64,000 nucleotides of DNA from Hydractinia symbiolongicarpus. Its lineage: Eukaryota > Cnidaria > Hydrozoa > Anthoathecata > Hydractiniidae. The notes beneath the pieces were generated by a model that saw only the letters and a program-made list of their open reading frames with translations, was not told where the DNA came from and made no database searches. Below are positions 59,252 through 64,000 of the stretch, one piece after another. Made by a program: the position numbers and the translations under genes. Positions within the stretch are counted from its first letter, which is position 1; every line of letters starts with the position of its first letter. The DNA is taken from positions 26,823,501 through 26,887,500 of the forward strand of contig NC_079881.1 of assembly GCF_029227915.1 (NCBI RefSeq), written 5' to 3'.

Positions 59252-61700
59252 CGTCTCATCAAAAATAAAAACATTTTTGAAAACTACAAGTCTCATGGGA
59301 TTTAGTGGTGAAATAATAATTTAAAAAATTGTTCGGGAAATGAGTTTCCTTCCTGGGTACTTTCTTTGTATACTTTTGACTATACGGGCCGAGTCTGGGA
59401 TTTTCGGGAAATCGCAGGTTTTCGTTTGCCGGCGATTAAACTTCTTTTATTTAGCGTCTCATCAAAAATGAAAACATTTTTGAAAACTACAAGTCTCATG
59501 CGTTTTAGTGGTAAAAAAATAATTTAACACATCGTTACGGAAATGAGTTTACTCCCTGGGTACTTTATTGGATGCTTTTGACTATACGGGCCAAGCCCGG
59601 GATTTACGGGAAATGGAGGGTTTTCGTTTGCCGGCGATTAAACCTCTTTCATTAAGCGTCTCATCACAAGTCTCATGCGTTTTAGTGGTGAAAAAATAAT
59701 TTATAAAATCGTTCGGAAAATGAGTTTACTCCCTGGGTACATTATTGGATACTTTTGATTATACGGGCCAAGCCCGGGATTTACGGGAAATGGCGGGTTT
59801 TCGTTTGCCGGCGATTAAACTCCTTTTGTTCAGCGTCTTATCAAAAATGAAAACATTTTTAAAAACTGCAAGTCTCATGGACTTTAGTGGTGAAATAATA
59901 ATTTAAAAAATCGTTCGGGAAATGAGTTTACTCCCTGGGTATTTTCCTTTGTATACTTTTGACTATACGGGCCGAGTCTGGGATTTACGGGAAATCGCAG
60001 GTTTTCGTTTGCCGGCGATTAAACTTCTTTTATACAGCGTCTCATCAAAAATGGAAACATTTTTGAAAACTACAAGTCTCATGCGATTTAGTGGTGAAAA
60101 GATAATTTAAAAAATCGTTCTGGAAATGAGTTTACTCACAGGGTACTTTCTTTGTATACATTCGACCATACGGGACAAGCTCGGAATTTACGGGAAATGG
60201 CGGGTTTTCGTTTGCCGGCGATTAAACTTCTTTTAATCAGCGTCTCATCAAAAATGAAAACATTTTTGAAAACTACAAATCTCATCGGCTCTAATGGTTA
60301 AATAATAATTTAAAAAATCGTTCGGGAAATGAGTTTACTCCCTGGGTACTTTTTTTGTATACTTTTGACTTTAAAGGCCGAGTCCGGGATTTACGGGAAA
60401 TAGCAGGTTTTCGTTTGCCGGCGATTAAACTTCTTTTATTCAGCCTCTCATCAAAAATGAAAACATTTTTGAAAATTACAAGTCTCATGCGTTTTAGTGG
60501 TGACAAAGTAGTTTAAAAAATCGTTCTGGAAATGAGTTTACTCCCTGGGTACTTTCTTTGTATACTTTTGACTATACGGGCCGAGTCCGGGGTTTACGGG
60601 AAATGGCAGGTTTTCGTTTGCCGGCGAATAAACTCATTTTATTCAGCGTCTCATCAAAAATGAAAACATTTTAAAAACTGCAAGTCTCATGGGCTTTAGT
60701 GGTGAAATAATAATTTAAAATATCGTTCGGGAAATGAGTTTACTTCCTGGGTATTTTCTTTGTATACTTTTGACTATACCGGCCGAGTCTGGGATTTACG
60801 GGAAATCGCAGGTTTTCGTTTGCCGGCGATTAAACTTCTTTTATTCAGCGTCTCATCAAAAATGAAAACATTTTTGAAAACTACAAGTCTCATGCGATTT
60901 AGTGGTGAAAAGATAATTTAAAAAATCGTTCTGGAAATGCGTTTACTCACAGGGTACTTTCTTTATATACATTCAACTATACGGGCCAAGCCCAGGATTT
61001 AGGGGAAATCGCGGGTTTTCGTTTGCCGGCGATTAAACTTCTTTTATTCAGCGTCTCATCAAAAATGAAAACAAGTTTGAAAACTATAAGTCTCATGCGT
61101 TTTAGTGGTGAAAAAATAATTTAAAAAATCATTCGGGAAATGAGTTTACTCCCTGGGTACTTTCTTTGTATACATTCGACTACACGGGCCAAGCCCGGGA
61201 TTTAGGGAAATCGCGGGTTTTCGTTTGCAGGCGTATAAACCTCTTTCATTAAGCGTCTCATCAAAAATGAAAACATTTTTGAAAACTACAAGTCTCATGC
61301 TTTTTAGTGGTGAAAAAATAATTTAAAAAATCGTTCGGGAAATGAGTTTACTCCCTGGGTACTTTCTTTGTATACTTTTGACTATACGGGCGGAGTCCGG
61401 GATTTACGGGAAATCGCGGGTTTTCGTTTGCCGGCGATTAAACTTCTTTTATTCAGCGTCCCATCAAAAATGAAAACATTTTTGAAAACTACAAGTCTCA
61501 TGCGTTTTAGTGGTAAAAAAATAATATAAAAAATCGTTCGGGAAATGAGTTTACTCCCTGGGTACTTTCTTTGTATACTTTTGACTATACGGGCGGAGTC
61601 CGGGATTTACGGGAATTCGCGGGTTTTCGTTTGCCGGCGATTAAACTTCTTTTATTCAGCGTCCCATCAAAAATGAAAACATTTTTGAAAACTACAAGTC
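59252..61700 (+). repeat. Long-range duplicated block, copy 2 part a
   Basis: Counterpart of 45339-47787 (offset 13913 bp). The left junction lies within AAGCGTCTCATCAAAAAT, where a B-type 3' end is joined to the A-type sequence seen at 45.34 kb. Confidence 0.9.
59550..59692 (+). repeat. Short 178-bp monomer, copy 6 (junction 59666/59667)
   Basis: Same deletion, exactly 13913 bp after copy 3, inside the distal duplicated block. A seventh copy is expected just beyond the window, because TTTAACACATCG appears at 63959. Confidence 0.85.
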
Positions 61701-62106
61701 TTATGCGTTTTAGTGGTGAAAAAATAATTTAAAAAATCGTTCGGGAAATGAGTTTACTCCCTGGGTACTTTCTTTGTATACTTTTGACTATACGGGCGGA
61801 GTCCGGGATTTACGGGAAATCGCGGGTTTTCGTTTGCCGGCGATTAAACTTCTTTTATTCAGCGTCCCATCAAAAATGAAAACATTTTTGAAAACTACAA
61901 GTCTCATGCGTTTTAGTGGTAAAAAAATAATATAAAAAATCGTTCGGGAAATGAGTTTACTCCCTGGGTACTTTCTTTGTATACTTTTGACTATACGGGC
62001 GGAGTCCGGGATTTACGGGAATTCGCGGGTTTTCGTTTGCCGGCGATTAAACTTCTTTTATTCAGCGTCCCATCAAAAATGAAAACATTTTTGAAAACTA
62101 CAAGTC
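61701..62106 (+). repeat. Extra 406-bp dimer in copy 2
   Basis: Two GGGCGGAGTCCGGG monomers (one AAATCGCGGG, one AATTCGCGGG with AATAATATAAAAAATCG before it) that are absent between 47787 and 47788. They repeat the dimer just upstream, so copy 2 gained a dimer or copy 1 lost one. Confidence 0.8.
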
Positions 62107-64000
62107 TCATGCTTTTTAGTGGTGAAAAAATAATTTAAAAAATCGTTCGGGAAATGAGTTTACTCCCTGGGTACTTTCTTTGTATACTTTTGACTATACG
62201 GGCGGAGTCCGGGATTTACGGGAAATCGCGGGTTTTCGTTTGCCGGCGATTAAACTTCTTTTATTCAGCGTCTCATCAAAAATGAAAACATTTTTGAAAA
62301 CTACAAGTCTCATGCGTTTTAGTGGTAAAAAAATAATATAAAAAATCGTTCGGGAAATGAGTTTACTCCCTGGGTACTTCCTTTGTATACTTTTAACTAT
62401 ACGTCCAAGCCCGGGATTTACGGGAAATGGCGGGTTTTCGTTTGCCGGCGATTAAACTTCTTTTATTCAGTGTCTCATCAAAAATGAAAACATTTTTGAA
62501 AACTACAAGTCTCATGCGTTTTAGTGGTGAAAAAAAAATTTAAAAAATCATTCGGGAAATGAGTTTACTCCCTGGGTACTTTCTTTGTATACATTTGACT
62601 ACACGGGCCAGGCCCGGGATTTATAAGAAATGGCTTGCTTTCGTTTGCCGGCGATTAAACCTCTTTCATTAAGCGTCTCATCAAAAATGAAAACATTTTC
62701 GAAAACTACAAGTCTCATGCGTTTTAGTGGTGAAGAAATAATTTAAAAAATCGTTCGGGAAATGAGTTTACTCCCTGGGTAATTTCTTTGTATACTTTTG
62801 ACTATACGGGCCGAGTCCGGGATTTACGGAAATCACGGGTTTTCGTTTGCCGGCGATTAAACTTCTTTTATTCAGCGTCCCATCAAAAATGAAAACATTT
62901 TTGAAAACTACAAGTCTCATGCTTTTTAGTGGTGAAAAAATAATTTAAAAAATCGTTCGGGAAATGAGTTTACTCCCTGGGTACTTTCTTTGTATACTTT
63001 TGACTATACGGGCGGAGTCCGGGATTTACGGGAAATCGCGGGTTTTCGTTTGCCGGCGATTAAACTTCTTTTATTCAGCGTCTCATCAAAAATGAAAACA
63101 TTTTTGAAAACTACAAGTCTCATGCGTTTTAGTGGTAAAAAAATAATATAAAAAATCGTTCGGGAAATGAGTTTACTCCCTGGGTACTTCCTTTGTATAC
63201 TTTTAACTATACGTCCAAGCCCGGGATTTACGGGAAATGGCGGGTTTTCGTTTGCCGGCGATTAAACTTCTTTTATTCAGTGTCTCATCAAAAATGAAAA
63301 CATTTTTGAAAACTACAAGTCTCATGCGTTTTAGTGGTGAAAAAAAAATTTAAAAAATCATTCGGGAAATGAGTTTACTCCCTGGGTACTTTCTTTGTAT
63401 ACATTTGACTACACGGGCCAGGCCCGGGATTTATAAGAAATGGCTTGCTTTCGTTTGCCGGCGATTAAACCTCTTTCATTAAGCGTCTCATCAAAAATGA
63501 AAACATTTTCGAAAACTACAAGTCTCATGCGTTTTAGTGGTGAAGAAATAATTTAAAAAATCGTTCGGGAAATGAGTTTACTCCCTGGGTAATTTCTTTG
63601 TATACTTTTGACTATACGGGCCGAGTCCGGGATTTACGGAAATCACGGGTTTTCGTTTGCCGGCGATTAAACTTCTTTTATTCAGCGTCCCATCAAAAAT
63701 AAAAACATTTTTGAAAACTACAAGTCTCATGGGATTTAGTGGTGAAATAATAATTTAAAAAATTGTTCGGGAAATGAGTTTCCTTCCTGGGTACTTTCTT
63801 TGTATACTTTTGACTATACGGGCCGAGTCTGGGATTTTCGGGAAATCGCAGGTTTTCGTTTGCCGGCGATTAAACTTCTTTTATTTAGCGTCTCATCAAA
63901 AATGAAAACATTTTTGAAAACTACAAGTCTCATGCGTTTTAGTGGTAAAAAAATAATTTAACACATCGTTACGGAAATGAGTTTACTCCCTGGCTACTTT
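62107..64000 (+). repeat. Long-range duplicated block, copy 2 part b (cut by window end)
   Basis: Counterpart of 47788-49681 (offset 14319 bp), with the second-kind tetramer doubled again (TTTATAAGAAATGGC at 62620 and 63430). The block is still matching when the window ends, so the true duplication is longer than about 4.7 kb. Confidence 0.9.

Larger units (their letters stand above)
1..64000 (+). repeat. 203-bp satellite DNA array filling the whole window
   Basis: The same roughly 203-bp unit repeats head to tail from the first to the last base. The landmark GTTTTAGTGG (or GCTTTAGTGG) recurs at 1, 204, 407, 610, 813, 1016, 1219 and so on. Invariant landmarks in nearly every unit are AAATGAGTTTAC, GTATAC, TTTTCGTTTGCCGGCG and ACAAGTCTCATG. 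About 315 units fit. No inversion, unique spacer or inserted element was seen. Monomer length varies little: 202-204 bp, plus a rare 178-bp form. 203 is not a multiple of three, so no reading frame runs through consecutive units. The size is close to one nucleosome plus linker, as in many satellites. The family name and species are not recognised. Confidence 0.98.

Noticed and set aside
1-64000. CRISPR array.
   Set aside because: Repeats are tandem with no unique spacers, the unit is 203 bp, and no cas genes are present.
1-64000. Transposon or retroelement insertions, or telomere repeats, within the array.
   Set aside because: Landmarks follow each other without a gap throughout. The only length changes are single-base indels and the 25-bp deletion.
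63990-64000. CTGGCTAC at the window end in place of CTGGGTAC.
   Set aside because: A single substitution at the edge, with no context to interpret it.

Overview
The whole 64 kb window is one uninterrupted tandem array of a satellite DNA with a monomer of about 203 bp, roughly 315 head-to-tail copies, all in the same orientation. I find no protein-coding gene, RNA gene, transposon, CRISPR array or unique spacer. This kind of sequence is typical of eukaryotic heterochromatin (centromeric, pericentromeric or subtelomeric). The species cannot be named from the sequence. The monomer keeps about a dozen CpG dinucleotides, so it is not strongly CpG-depleted; that is weakly more like an invertebrate or otherwise lightly methylated genome than a heavily methylated one.

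Each monomer has two parts. One is an A/T-rich part with A-tracts and a short AT-rich inverted repeat (arms TCAAAAATG and CATTTTTGA). The other is a G-rich part with four GGG runs at near-helical spacing, followed by the best conserved stretch (GGTTTTCGTTTGCCGGCG). Two main monomer haplotypes are intermixed. Type A carries CCCTGGG, CTTTTGAC, CGAGTCC and CTTCTTTTATTCAG. Type B carries CACAGGG, CATTCGAC, CAAGCCC and CCTCTTTCATTAAG. There are many subtypes and A/B chimeras.

The array is built from nested higher-order repeats (HORs) and recent segmental duplications. Main blocks: 0.2-7.3 kb, a 3652-bp (18-monomer) unit in two copies; 7.3-10.4 kb, runs of an A' subtype and a 406-bp dimer; 10.4-13.95 kb, divergent monomers; 13.96-21.58 kb, a 3.57-kb block copied at 4056 bp, each copy holding an 810-bp four-monomer tandem duplication; 21.6-33 kb, mosaics of two cassettes (a 609-bp trimer and an 810-bp tetramer) with visible crossover junctions; 33.0-35.84 kb, a 1420-bp heptamer twice; 35.70-38.13 kb, a 1215-bp hexamer twice; 38.3-44.2 kb, blocks repeated at about 3.0 and 3.2 kb; 45.34-49.68 kb, a block repeated at 59.25-64.0 kb and cut by the window end; 49.23-51.21 kb, a 988-bp unit twice; 51.6-59.25 kb, a distinct subfamily with its own 811, 1014 and 1420-bp duplications.

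No genes work together here. Any function would be structural: chromatin, centromere or satellite transcript. The most interesting points are a hairpin-like element whose loop changes look compensatory, a 178-bp short monomer in which a 25-bp deletion removes that element and which has then been amplified, a G-run ladder that overlaps a competing GC hairpin, a near-miss to a CENP-B box found only in type B monomers, and junctions where unequal crossover can be placed within a few bases. Coordinates of duplicated blocks were read by eye and should be good to about 10-30 bp.
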